Positions 48,419 to 58,100 of a stretch of DNA of 64,000 nt are shown in pieces. Every line of letters starts with the position of its first letter. The first letter of the stretch is position 1. The position numbers were made by a program, and so were the translations under genes. The DNA is taken from the NCBI GenBank assembly GCA_037893245.1, contig JBAIAA010000433.1:1116001-1180000 (forward strand), given 5' to 3'. This DNA comes from Crossaster papposus (lineage: Eukaryota; Echinodermata; Asteroidea; Velatida; Solasteridae). The notes beneath the pieces were generated by a model. It worked only from the letters and a program-made list of their open reading frames with translations, was not told the origin of the DNA and ran no database searches.

Positions 48419-49909
48419 CGGTATTTTAACTATGGTTATTATTTTGAGAAGATCTGCAATAAATGCTGTGTACATTGTGGTTTTCACGTCATATGAACCA
48501 CACTTCATCAACATTTGAAGCATGACATACTTCACCTCACATGTTTGCTGATAGATTTGTGGCCATCTGTATGGGAGGTCCTCAGTTGTATTTAGGGCAC
48601 GAAGGTGATCGGTAACTTTCACTACAAAGCTGTTATAATGCGATGCAAAGTGTTGCACTACAAGATCTGCACAAATCAAATACTTAACATGTTCAATGAC
48701 AGCAATGCTCTTGACCATGACACATGTTGGCAAGCAGCCATCATCCCATGATGTTACCAGAACAGTCCCTACTTTGTATATCAACCCTTTGATCTTCACC
48801 TGAGTAGTCACCAGCAGTTCACATACACTATTATTATGCAGTTCAGTGCACCTAGATTTCAGGACCTGGATATGTTTAAAGTTGTTGATGGGTACTCTGG
48901 TTCCTTCCTTGACCTCATCACCAACATATAGGTAGGTTTGTGATCTGTCTCCACTTGCCTGTATCTGTTGAAGGCACATCCATCGCTGATGGTACTCTGT
49001 AACCGATTTTGCAATCGACTTAAAATTACGCCATTTGTGACTTTTGAACAGACCATGTTTCCCTTCCATACGCATGCACCAGTGGTGTCTCAAAGGACCA
49101 AAGAGAAGCAACTGCTGTGGAAAATGCAACATGTAGTGCATTTTTGGTGTGACCGATGTTTCAGGATAGAGTTCCACAAAACACTGTAGATAAGTCCCTA
49201 TCAGATGGACAAGGTTGTTGTATGTCCTTTCTGATGCTACTGGTGAAAGACAAAGCATATTGATCTGCTGAAGACGGATGAAATTGATCCAGTGTTTATC
49301 GTATTCTGGAATTAGGTGACCAACCATGAAGGGCAACAACATCACAAGATTTTTCATTGATGAAGCTGTTTGACGCATGGTGGAACCATGGTGCAAATCT
49401 CTTGCCTCAATTTTTTGCGGTTTATCACGAGCCTCAGATGAGCCATAACTGAAGTTCTCAATTATCCTTCCCAGGTCAGCAATTGTAAAGTACTTCTGTT
49501 GAAGCAGGTGAGTAAGTAGCAGCCTCAGTTGAAGACGATCTACCCCCTCCAAGAGAACATGCATTGGATCATGCAAAATGCATTTTGTCAGCTGAAACTC
49601 TGGAACAGAGAACAACAAACATTTGTTATTGATACCATATTCTTTGGACCAATATTTCCTGGTGTCTTTTGACAAACATTCAAGCATTTCACATCTGTCC
49701 CGATGCTCAGCTTCATCTCTCTCAGGACATTCTTTGGCAAAGAAGCACTTATCTAGTGCACTTCTACTAATATCACATGTTCTGCATGGTTTGTTAGCAC
49801 CTCCCACTCCTTCCTTGAATTCTCCAACAGCTTGTGCGGCAGGGGTATCACCCAAAAATACTGCCAACAGCCCATGAAAAAAGCTCAGCTTGATTCCTAA
49901 TTGACAGCT
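48419..49909 (-). CDS. Transposase catalytic segment
   Basis: This segment holds the conserved core: LGDTPAAQ, a CRTC cysteine pair, DPMHVLLEG (equivalent to the plant DLMH/EKN region), SPVASERTYNNL, TPKMHYMLHFPQQ, and FGPLRHHWCMRMEGKHG. A less conserved carboxy part extends to IVKIP at the possible donor site at 48419. No internal stop is seen in this stretch. Confidence 0.85.
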
Positions 49910-50488
49910 TCACTCCTTTGTGAAGACTCTGGAGTCCATTATGGAAATCTTTGAGAAGAGTTTCACTGCCATGCCTCTTCATGTCTACTGATTTTGCGAC
50001 TGCTATCAACTGTATCACAGACAATTTGCTACGGAATTCTGGAGGAATGTTGAGCAACACGTAGTAAAATGCACAAAGCTTGTGCTGCCGGGTATGAGAA
50101 CCAATTGGGTTTACAAGTTCAAATTCATCAAAGTATGCAGCAAACAGGAGGGCACCTGGATGTTCATCCAAGAATTTACTGTCTCTCAACAACTTTCCAT
50201 CTGTCACATCAGACATCAGTCGTTCTGAAACAAAAGGAGCCTCTCTCATACATTCCTGGACTTCTGTCATGGATAGAAATGATTCTAGATTATCAAGAAA
50301 GGGCACAAAGTATCCATAGTCAGTTTTCGATGACAGTTTGTAACTTCCTTGGCATTTCTGACGGGCTAAATGATTTCCCATGATAACAGCTTTAGGCATG
50401 ACTGACCTAAGATGTTCTTTCATGTACTTTTCTCGTTTGTAACAGGTATCAAGCTCTGCAAAAGCTGTATCTACATCAAGAAGATGAT

Positions 50489-50908
50489 TTATCTCCTGAA
50501 GTGCCTCTGGTTGAAGTGTTTTACGGCATTGAAGCGACTCCTGTACAACTCCCGTACATTTATGATCACCTCTTGCATAGCTGCATTACTCAAATGATGT
50601 GCAGCTTTAAGCTTCAGGAGAAAAGCTGCTTCAGCTTTAACTGTGTCTAACTCATCAAATTCGTCTGAATTAGCACCCATTTCATCCTCTATGTCATCCG
50701 CTCCACAAATTGATTCCCTTTCATTGTGACACCGTTTGATATGGATTTTAAAGCTATTATATTTCCTGAAAGAAGCCCCACAGCCTGCTGCACTGCAGTG
50801 AGCAATGAATGAAGGTGCATTTCTATGCCTGCGCACAATATGCTGCAAAATATTTGGAGTACTGGAGGTGAAGTATGGGCACATGCTACATTGTTGAACA
50901 TTGGCCAT
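50489..50908 (-). CDS. Transposase amino-terminal zinc-finger segment
   Basis: A 139-codon frame from a genuine ATG. Two C2H2 fingers are followed by an acidic stretch (DDIEDEMGANSDEFDELD) and a helical segment ending ELYRSRFNAVKHF before the frame closes at the first break. The fingers probably bind DNA, by family analogy. Confidence 0.8.
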   Translation of the reverse strand: MANVQQCSMCPYFTSSTPNILQHIVRRHRNAPSFIAHCSAAGCGASFRKYNSFKIHIKRCHNERESICGADDIEDEMGANSDEFDELDTVKAEAAFLLKLKAAHHLSNAAMQEVIINVRELYRSRFNAVKHFNQRHFRR

Positions 50909-51070
50909 AATGATTATATTTATGTTCGAGCTTCAAGTGTTAGTTCCCAGTCAAAAGAAAAATGTCACCTGCAATATACAAAAAAAACCAATGATATAGT
51001 TAAAGCGTTAGCTACGTACCTCCCCTGTCTAAAACAAAAAAATGAATGTTTCACGTTTGTGCGATGGAAA

Positions 51071-51152
51071 AAATAATTTAATGAGGTGACAGATGGAATG
51101 TTTTATTCCATACATTCCATCTGTCACCCGACTCACCTCATAAAATTATTCA
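51071..51152. repeat. Hairpin-forming inverted repeat between SAM exon E2 and the transposase start
   Basis: AATGAGGTGACAGATGGAAT on the left pairs with the complement CATTCCATCTGTCACC on the right, and outer AT-rich bases (AATTTAATGAGGT, ACCTCATAAAATTATT) pair as well. The right arm has a short insertion (CGACT). It is either a small MITE remnant or a structured RNA element in the intron ahead of the transposase ATG. Confidence 0.6.
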
Positions 51153-51597
51153 TACCATCACACTCATTAACATTCATTATTTGTATATTATATTGTACAA
51201 CGTACCTCCAATCACAGTAAGTGAAGCTTCTGACATGTTCTCAATCCTCAGCCACTCAAGAACTTCCTCAACTGTTGACTGACTATTAATCTCCATTTCA
51301 GTTAACTGAAAGCATTTGGAAAGAAACGTTATTCACAAACACTAGGCTAAATTCATATACTTGATTTAAGTATTATTCACACATGCATTTGTGAATCTCA
51401 GATGAGACATGATACATCAGTCGTGTGTGCAACTGCAAGTGCATTTTTTTCTTCAAATATGTAAAACAACAAAAAGATTTTAGAATATTCAGTTGTTGTT
51501 TACATCTTACTCGTGAGCTGTATACCTCTTGATAATGATAAAGCTGGTAACATGCAGCTACGACCAACATAGTTTCAGAACTGTTTTTCGCAGACAT

Positions 51598-54189
51598 GGT
51601 TTATATGGAACTTATAGTCTAATATTGGGCACAATTATGGGGCTAACTTCATCCACACTCAGATTCATTGACCCAGAATCTGCATCTAAATCCACACATG
51701 AGTTCTATTCCAGGTATGACATTTTGGGGGGTCAAAATTACCTAGACAAAAAAGTCAATTTGATCCCAAAAGTGCAATTTTCGACCCAAAACATTTTCAT
51801 TTTTGACCCGGAAAAGGAATGTGCAGATTTTGATGCAGATCTGGGTCAATATGACACAGGAGTTTTTAGAGTGCATATATTCACACATAAAAATGTTACT
51901 TACTTGGCTCAACGGTCAACTGCCTTGCTCACAAGTCACATGTGCAGTACTCTGACCAAACGACCACAAAGCTGCAGCTAGGGTATGCACAAATCATAGG
52001 GAAAAAAAGGCAGTGAATATTTGACCATGCGCATCGTCAGAAGACTTTTTTACCGTAATAAATTTCGTCTGACTACATTGTTGTGACTTTACATGTACAT
52101 TTGTTTTGTATGTCATGTTGTATGTTCACGAGATGCCCGGGAATCAGACCAAATGCAATTTCAGACTACATTGTGTATTTTCCTTATAGTTAACCAGTTT
52201 CGCCGAATGACGTGTATCCCCATAAACGCAAAAAAACACACAAGCAACGCATACTAGACTACATTCTGCAAACAAAAAGAGTTATGATCCGGAGAACAAT
52301 TTTGATGACCAAGCTGAAAAAGAACTTCTGAGATTTAAATTTTGGTGAAAGGGTTTCTTTAATGGGTACCTGGGTTTCTTTAACGGTCACCCGGGTATAG
52401 GTAAACACACGAGTGATCAGGTCAGCTGACGTCGCGCTGCAGAGTCGCGTTACGTTATTGGTCGGGACGCGAGCCCATACGTGACTGATAGAGTTGACCC
52501 TGTACAGTATGTCGTGGAATTTGAGTCCCCGTTCAGTCCCGTGACAAATGTTCTTGACATAGTCTCAAAGAGCTGTAGATCACATTGATAGGCCTACCTT
52601 TTTGGGGAGAATTAGGCCTATGTTTGAAAAAGTGATTTTTGTTTTTGTTTTAGAAAATCAAAAAAGCTGATCACAACAATTAAGCATAATCCAAATCCTT
52701 TTGAGTTACCAAGTCCAAAATTGACTATCGTTGTAAGGCCGACGTTCAGGAAACCTTATCTTTTTTTGAAGTAGGCCTAGCCCCGGTTGATTATAGGCCC
52801 GATATAGGTCTAGTAATAATAATAATAATAGGCTTAAAGTTAATACTATTTTTTTACACATTTTGACACATTATGTGCATATGGGCGATTAGGCCTAACG
52901 TTATCCTTATTACAACCTATAAGGCTATAGGATATCAGCTCTTAATATACGGATTAATATTTTATTCTTACGTGGACATGCATCTTCGTGACATTTTGGA
53001 ATCTTTTCTTAATTTAGTCGAACTGCACAGTGCAGTTTGCAATCGTTTGCCTAACCGCCATATTGTATGACCTCCCCGAGTGTATTGACATGATTGACCC
53101 CAAAGCTGCATCGTCATCATGGTCGTGTTACTGCACTATCGATGTTGACGTGCACCCAACTCGTGAAACTGACTGCGCAGATTGTCATGCCGTACTAGGC
53201 CGGGCCACACTGTGGGGGCTATAGACTAGACCACATGCCATTATTTGTGTGTGATTATACTAGGTAACGAATTAGGGCCTAACGTTCATGACGTTGGCTA
53301 CATGATCGAATTATGCCTACGCGGCCTAGGCTAGGCCTTGTTAACAATAACAATACATGATGAATAGGCCCAGCACCCCAGGGCTAAGTAAAACGGTTAC
53401 TGGGAGGCCAAATGTTGCGACGAGCTGTGCACGCCTGCGCAGACTTGTTCCGTCATATTGTTTTGCGTTTATTATATTTATAGCGAATTATTTTAAAACT
53501 TTATAAGGCAGATTTAGAGACAAATTACACCAGACGCAACCACGGAAAAATTCAAATTTTGGCTAAATATCGATGCGCTATAATAAATGAACCTGCATGC
53601 CGAGTTTGAGACCGAATATTCTCCATGAAATAAGTGGAAAAAAATCCCGTTTTTGTTTGCACTGTACTGTATGGCATACAGCACAGAGTGTAAAAACTAC
53701 TAGGTTTTACGTTAAGAAACTACTACCTCGATCATGTAGTAATATTAGGGCCCATTATAACATTACATAGCCTACGATAGCTTGCACAAATAACTTTTCC
53801 GTAGGCTAAATATGAACGTACTATAACTTAATAACTTACCAAAAATGTTGTCGCCTCGGGCGCGGCTGCGGCGATGATGAGTGCATGAAACTTTATGACA
53901 TGATATGCGCGCATGCATGACATGCATGAATTCCCGCCTTTTTGCAAGTGTGGGCCGTATTCTGGATTATCATTGGTCAACTTATCCTTCTCAAACTGCT
54001 TTTGCTACTCGCTGTGTACGTGTACGTACGTGTGTAAGGGTCACATGAGAAGGATGTTGATTTTCATTGGTATGCAATTACAGGAGACGCGCTGTTGGGA
54101 CCATTTTTATGAACGCACCATACTGTAGGCATTGTCAAATATTGTCCAATCAAAAATCGACACGGAACGCGGAAAATATGAGACAGACA
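51598..54189. other. Upstream region of the EnSpm genes, non-coding
   Basis: 2.6 kb between the first SAM exon and the right subterminal repeats. No conserved frame is visible; the longest open frame (about 150 codons near 51.5-52.0 kb, plus strand) overlaps exon E1 in antisense and has no recognisable motif. On the minus strand a CCAAT box (GACCAATAACG, near 52460) and a TGACGTC-containing GC-rich stretch (near 52430) could belong to the promoter. A short TAA microsatellite lies at about 52814-52830. 52.58-53.36 kb is rich in AGGCCTA words. Confidence 0.45.
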
Positions 54190-55127
54190 TAAACGTTAAA
54201 CATGTCTAGCTAGCTCCACCAGCTAACCATGTTTAGCTTTGTGACGTTTACAGTGGATACGCGATTAGCATTTAAACACTTTCTAAACGCATGTCATTGT
54301 AACTGTGCTAAACATGTTTCCGCCAGCTAACCATGTTTAGCTTTGTGACATGAACAGTGGATACGAGATTAGCATTTGAAAACTTTCTAAACGCATGTCA
54401 TTGTAAAGTGCTAAGCATGTCTCCAAAAGCTAAGCATGTTTAGCTTTGTGTGTGACGTGAACAGTGGATAAGCGATTAGCATTTAAACACTTTCTAAACG
54501 CATGTCATTGTAAAGTGCTAAACATGTCTCCGCAAGCTAACCATGTTTAGCTTTGTGACGTGTACAGTGGATACGCGATTAGCATTTAAACACTTTCTAA
54601 ACGCATGTCATTGTAAAAATAGCTAAACATGTCTCCGCAAGCTAACTATGTTTAGCTTTGTGACGTGTACAATGGATAAGCGTTTAGCATTTAAGCCCTT
54701 TCCTAAACGCATGTCATTGTAACACGTCCGCAAGGTAACCATGTTTAGCTTTTGTGACGTGTTCAATGGGTACGCGTTTAGCATTTAAACACTTTCTAAA
54801 CGCATGTCATTGTAAAAATAGCTAAACATGTCTCCGCAAGCTAACTATGTTTAGCTTTGTGACGTGTACAATGGATAAGCGTTTAGCATTTAAGCCCTTT
54901 CCTAAACGCATGTCATTGTAACACGTCCGCAAGGTAACCATGTTTAGCTTTTGTGACGTGTTCAATGGGTACGCGTTTAGCATTTAAACACTTTCCTAAA
55001 CGCGTTTTATTGTAAATATATAAACACATGTCAAAAAGCTAAACACGTTTAGTTAAAAGGGAACAAGCGTTTAGCATTTAAACACAATTCTAAACGCGTT
55101 AATTGCAAACATGTTTCCAACGTGTTT
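54190..55127 (-). repeat. EnSpm right subterminal repeats (~104-bp unit)
   Basis: About eight degenerate tandem units contain CTAAACATGT, AACCATGTTTAGCTTTGTGA, GATTAGCATTTAAACACTTT and CTAAACGCATGTCATTGTA. The last phrase recurs near 54300, 54403, 54615, 54719, 54813 and 54917. The array differs in unit length and sequence from the left one, but both are dense in CTAAAC/GTTTAG and ACATGTTTAG, and the sequence nearest each end is most alike. Confidence 0.8.
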
Positions 55128-55153
55128 AAAAGCTAAACGTTGTTTTTACAGTG
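55121..55153 (-). repeat. EnSpm right terminal inverted repeat
   Basis: Reverse complement begins CACTGTAAAAACAACGTTTA and matches the left end for 26 bp without mismatch. TA follows at 55154-55155. Confidence 0.9.
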
Positions 55154-58100
55154 TACTCATGAGCGTCACCAGGCGGCGCTCTTTCTTTCAATTTTTGTGT
55201 TAGTTACAATGAGCGCCGTATTTAGTGTAGTGGAACCTATATGAATCAAAGATGGCGGCGCACTAAACTGTAGCGCTCCATTTTACGCGCCATTTTAGAA
55301 CAGCAAGTCCACCGCATTTAATTTTTTGAAGTGGTTACTGTATTTTACGTAAATTTTCATTGTTTTGAGTCCCATTTTTCTCACCAAAGGCACCAGTAAG
55401 TGCTATTAAAGGGTGCATGTGACTAAATCAGTGAAAATGACTGCGCGCGAGCTCAATAATATTTTGTGATCCCTCCGGTAATTTTGAATTAGAGGTCCCT
55501 GGGGCCTATACATTGGACTGATTGTAGAAATAATTGTGGAAATCAAGAATTGGTGACCCGTGGCTTCCAACTCGGGGGATTTCGTTGACAGAAAAGACCA
55601 ATACCAGGGTCTATTTCGCATAGAGGCGGGGGGCTACATTGATACCTGGGCCCAGAGCTGGGCCACCGGGGTGGTTTGTGTGGAGGGGAGTATAAACAAA
55701 AATTATTTCGGTCAACCCCCATCAATTTGAAAAGAAAATTGTTCTAGGTGATTTCCAGTCAAAAAAATATGGCCACTCTACTCATGAGCGTCACCAGGCG
55801 GCGCTCTTTCTTTCAATTTTTGTGTTGGTTACAATGAGCGCCGTATTTAGTGTTGTGGAACCTATATGAATCAAAGATGGCGGCGCACTAAACTCTAGCG
55901 CGCCATGTTACGCGCCATTTTAGAACAGCAAGTCCACCGCATTTAATTGTTTGAAGTGGTTACTGTATTTTAGGTAAATTGTCATTGTTTTGAGTCCCAT
56001 TTTTCTCACCAAAGGCCCCAGTAAGTGCTATTAAAGGGTGCATGTGACTAAATCATTGAAAATGACTGCGCGCGAGCTCATTAATATTTTGTGATCCCTC
56101 CGGTAATTTTGAATAAGAGGTCCCTGGGGCCTATACATTGGACTGATTTTAGAAATAATTGTGGAAATCAAGAATTGGTGACCCGTTGCTTCCAACTCGG
56201 GGGATTTCGTTCACAGAAAAGACCAATACCAGGGTCTATTTCGCATAGAGGCGGGGGGCTACATTGATACCTGGGCCCAGAGCTGGGCCACCAGTTTAGG
56301 GGTGGTTTGTGTGGAGGGGAGTATAACAAAAAATTCATTTGGTCAACCCACATAAATTTGAAAAGAAAATTGTACTAGGAGTCTTAATCTTTGATTTCCA
56401 GTCAAAAAAAATATGGCCACTCTACTCATGAGCGTCACCAGGCGGCGCTCTTTCTTTCAATTTTTGTGTTGGTTACAATGAGCGCCGTATTTAGTGTAGT
56501 GGAACCTATATGAATCAAAGATGGCGGCGCACTAAACTGTAGCGCTCCATTTTACGCGCCATTTTAGAACAGCAAGTCCACCGCATTTAATTTTTTGAAG
56601 TGGTTACTGTATTTTAGGTAAATTTTCATTGTTTTGAGTCCCATTTTTCTCACCAAAGCCACCAGTAAGTGCTATTAAAGGGTGCATGTGACTAAATCAG
56701 TGAAAATGACTGCGCGCGAGCTCATTAATATTTTGTGATCCCTCCGGTAATTTTGAATAAGAGGTCCCTGGGGCCTATACATTGGACTGATTTTAGAAAT
56801 AATTGTGGAAATCAAGAATTGGTGACCCGTTGCTTCCAACTCGGGGGATTTCGTTCACAGAAAAGACCAATACCAGGGTCTATTTCGCATAGAGGCGGGG
56901 GGCTACATTGATACCTGGGCCCAGAGCTGGGCCACCAGTTTAGGGGTGGTTTGTGTGGAGGGGAGTATAACAAAAAATTCATTTGGTCAACCCACATAAA
57001 TTTGAAAAGAAAATTGTACTAGGAGTCTTAATCTTTGATTTCCAGTCAAAAAAAATATGGCCACTCTACTCATGAGCGTCACCAGGCGGCGCTCTTTCTT
57101 TCAATTTTTGTGTTGGTTACAATGAGCGCCGTATTTAGTGTAGTGGAACCTATATGAATCAAAGATGGCGGCGCACTAAACTGTAGCGCTCCATTTTACG
57201 CGCCATTTTAGAACAGCAAGTCCACCGCATTTAATTTTTTGAAGTGGTTACTGTATTTTAGGTAAATTTTCATTGTTTTGAGTCCCATTTTTCTCACCAA
57301 AGCCACCAGTAAGTGCTATTAAAGGGTGCATGTGACTAAATCAGTGAAAATGACTGAGCGCGAGCTCATTAATATTTTGTGATCCCTCCGGTAATTTTGA
57401 ATAAGAGGTCCCTGGGGCCTATACATTGGACTGATTGTAGAAATAATTGTGGAAATCAAGAATTGGTGACCCGTGGCTTCCAACTCGGGGGATTTCGTTC
57501 ACAGAAAAGACCAATACCAGGGTCTATTTCGCATAGAGGCGGGGGGCTACATTGATACCTGGGCCCAGAGCTGGGCCACCAGTTTAGGGGTGGTTTGTGT
57601 GGAGGGGAGTATAAAAAAAAATTCATTTGGTCAACCCACATAAATTTGAAAAGAAAATTGTTCTAGGAGTCTTAATCTTTGATTTCCAGTCAACAAATAT
57701 GGCCACTCTACTCATGAGCGTCACCAGGCGGCGCTCTTTCTTTCAATTTTTGTGTTAGTTACAATGAGCGCCGTATTTAGTGTAGTGGAACCTATATGAA
57801 TCAAAGATGGCGGCGCACTAAACTGTAGCGCTCCATTTTACGCGCCATTTTAGAACAGCAAGTCCACCGCATTTAATTTTTTGAAGTGGTTACTGTATTT
57901 TAGGTAAATTTTCATTGTTTTGAGTCCCATTTTTCTCACCAAAGGCCCCAGTAAGTGCTATTAAAGGGTGCATGTGACTAAATCAGTGAAAATGACTGCG
58001 CGCGAGCTCAATAATATTTTGTGATCCCTCCGGTAATTTTGAATAAGAGGTCCCTGGGGCCTATACATTGGACTGATTGTAGAAATAATTGTGGAAATCA

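Larger units (their letters stand above)
48344..50908 (-). pseudogene. EnSpm/CACTA transposase (Tnp2-like), two frame breaks
   Basis: Three consecutive minus-strand frames make one transposase. The first starts at ATG 50908 and has two C2H2 zinc fingers (C7, C10, H23, H28 and C38, C43, H56, H61), as in other animal EnSpm transposases. The frame changes near 50490 to one containing LLDVDTAFAELDTCYKREKY and HLRSVMPKA, and changes again within 49848-49909 to one containing LSFFHGLLAVFLGDTPAAQ, EGVGGANKPCRTC, ILHDPMHVLLEG, VTPKMHYMLHFP and LLFGPLRHHWCMRMEGKH. The last set is the Tnp2 catalytic region; DPMH and MEGKH supply candidate acidic residues. No convincing introns explain the breaks, so one-base indels are more likely. 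The gene lies entirely within SAM-gene intron 2, same strand. The last frame runs to 48344, overlapping exon E3, unless it is spliced at CCG|GTAGGC (48419/48418). Confidence 0.88.
34285..51597 (-). pseudogene. SAM-domain accessory protein gene of the EnSpm element (SAMD3-like), nine exons, interrupted
   Basis: Exons on the minus strand, each boundary with GT/AG signals and compatible phase: E1 51597-51526 (ATG), E2 51305-51206, E3 48379-48246, E4 48038-47811 plus 43960-43898 (split by a LINE), E5 43480-43333, E6 43145-42946, E7 35443-35330, E8 34992-34882, E9 34635-34285 (stop). The product would be about 505 residues. E2 and E3 together form a sterile alpha motif domain (VEEVLEWLR in E2, EVDGTAILSLTEDD in E3). 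The rest resembles the animal proteins annotated SAMD3-like: E4/E5 contain YHSYPC, FNEKLSQKLRN and RWRRK, and E9 ends with YYVWDLSYPKQ and GFLQQ. Its job in transposition is unknown; by analogy with plant TnpA it could bind the subterminal repeats, which is inference. The LINE in E4 inactivates this copy, while the LTR element in intron 6 might be spliced out. Exon structure is well supported, the family name less so. Confidence 0.75.
47811..51597 (-). pseudogene. SAM-protein gene, 5' exons E1-E4a
   Basis: E1 (72 nt) starts at ATG 51597 (context CCATGTCTG) and ends GAG|GTATAC, phase 0. E2 (100 nt) follows CTTTCAG and ends GGAG|GTACG, phase 1. E3 (134 nt) follows CCCGTCAAACAG, completes the split codon and ends CAG|GTAGGT, phase 0. 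E4a follows CTCGTGTTGCAG and runs 76 codons to ...GDYGDFGR at 47811, where the LINE tail begins. The intron between E2 and E3 is about 2.8 kb and contains the whole transposase frame. That E2 and E3 rejoin in phase into one complete SAM domain is the strongest evidence that this long splice is real. Confidence 0.75.
32598..55153 (-). mobile_element. EnSpm/CACTA DNA transposon, 22.6 kb, with nested insertions
   Basis: Both ends carry an inverted repeat beginning CACTGTAAAAACAACGTTTA. It is perfect for 26 bp and continues with mismatches. TA is duplicated at 32596-32597 and 55154-55155. CACTG termini with a 2-3 bp duplication are typical of animal EnSpm/CACTA elements, and a Tnp2-like transposase at 48.3-50.9 kb confirms the assignment. 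Order from the left: TIR, subterminal minisatellite, repetitive 3' region, SAM-protein gene (minus strand) with the transposase in its second intron, non-coding upstream region, right subterminal repeats, TIR. Removing the nested LTR element (7.0 kb) and LINE (3.85 kb) leaves about 11.7 kb. The broken genes suggest this copy cannot move by itself, though its termini look intact. Confidence 0.9.

Noticed and set aside
51529..51981. 150-codon plus-strand open frame
   Set aside because: It is antisense to SAM exon E1 at its start, lacks an ATG with context or known motifs, and lies in the likely promoter region.
57456..57641. 61-codon minus-strand open frame with ATG, repeated through the right array
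   Set aside because: The frame is closed in the left blocks by changes after the ATG, and there is no splice or regulatory context. The proline-rich product matches no family I recognise.
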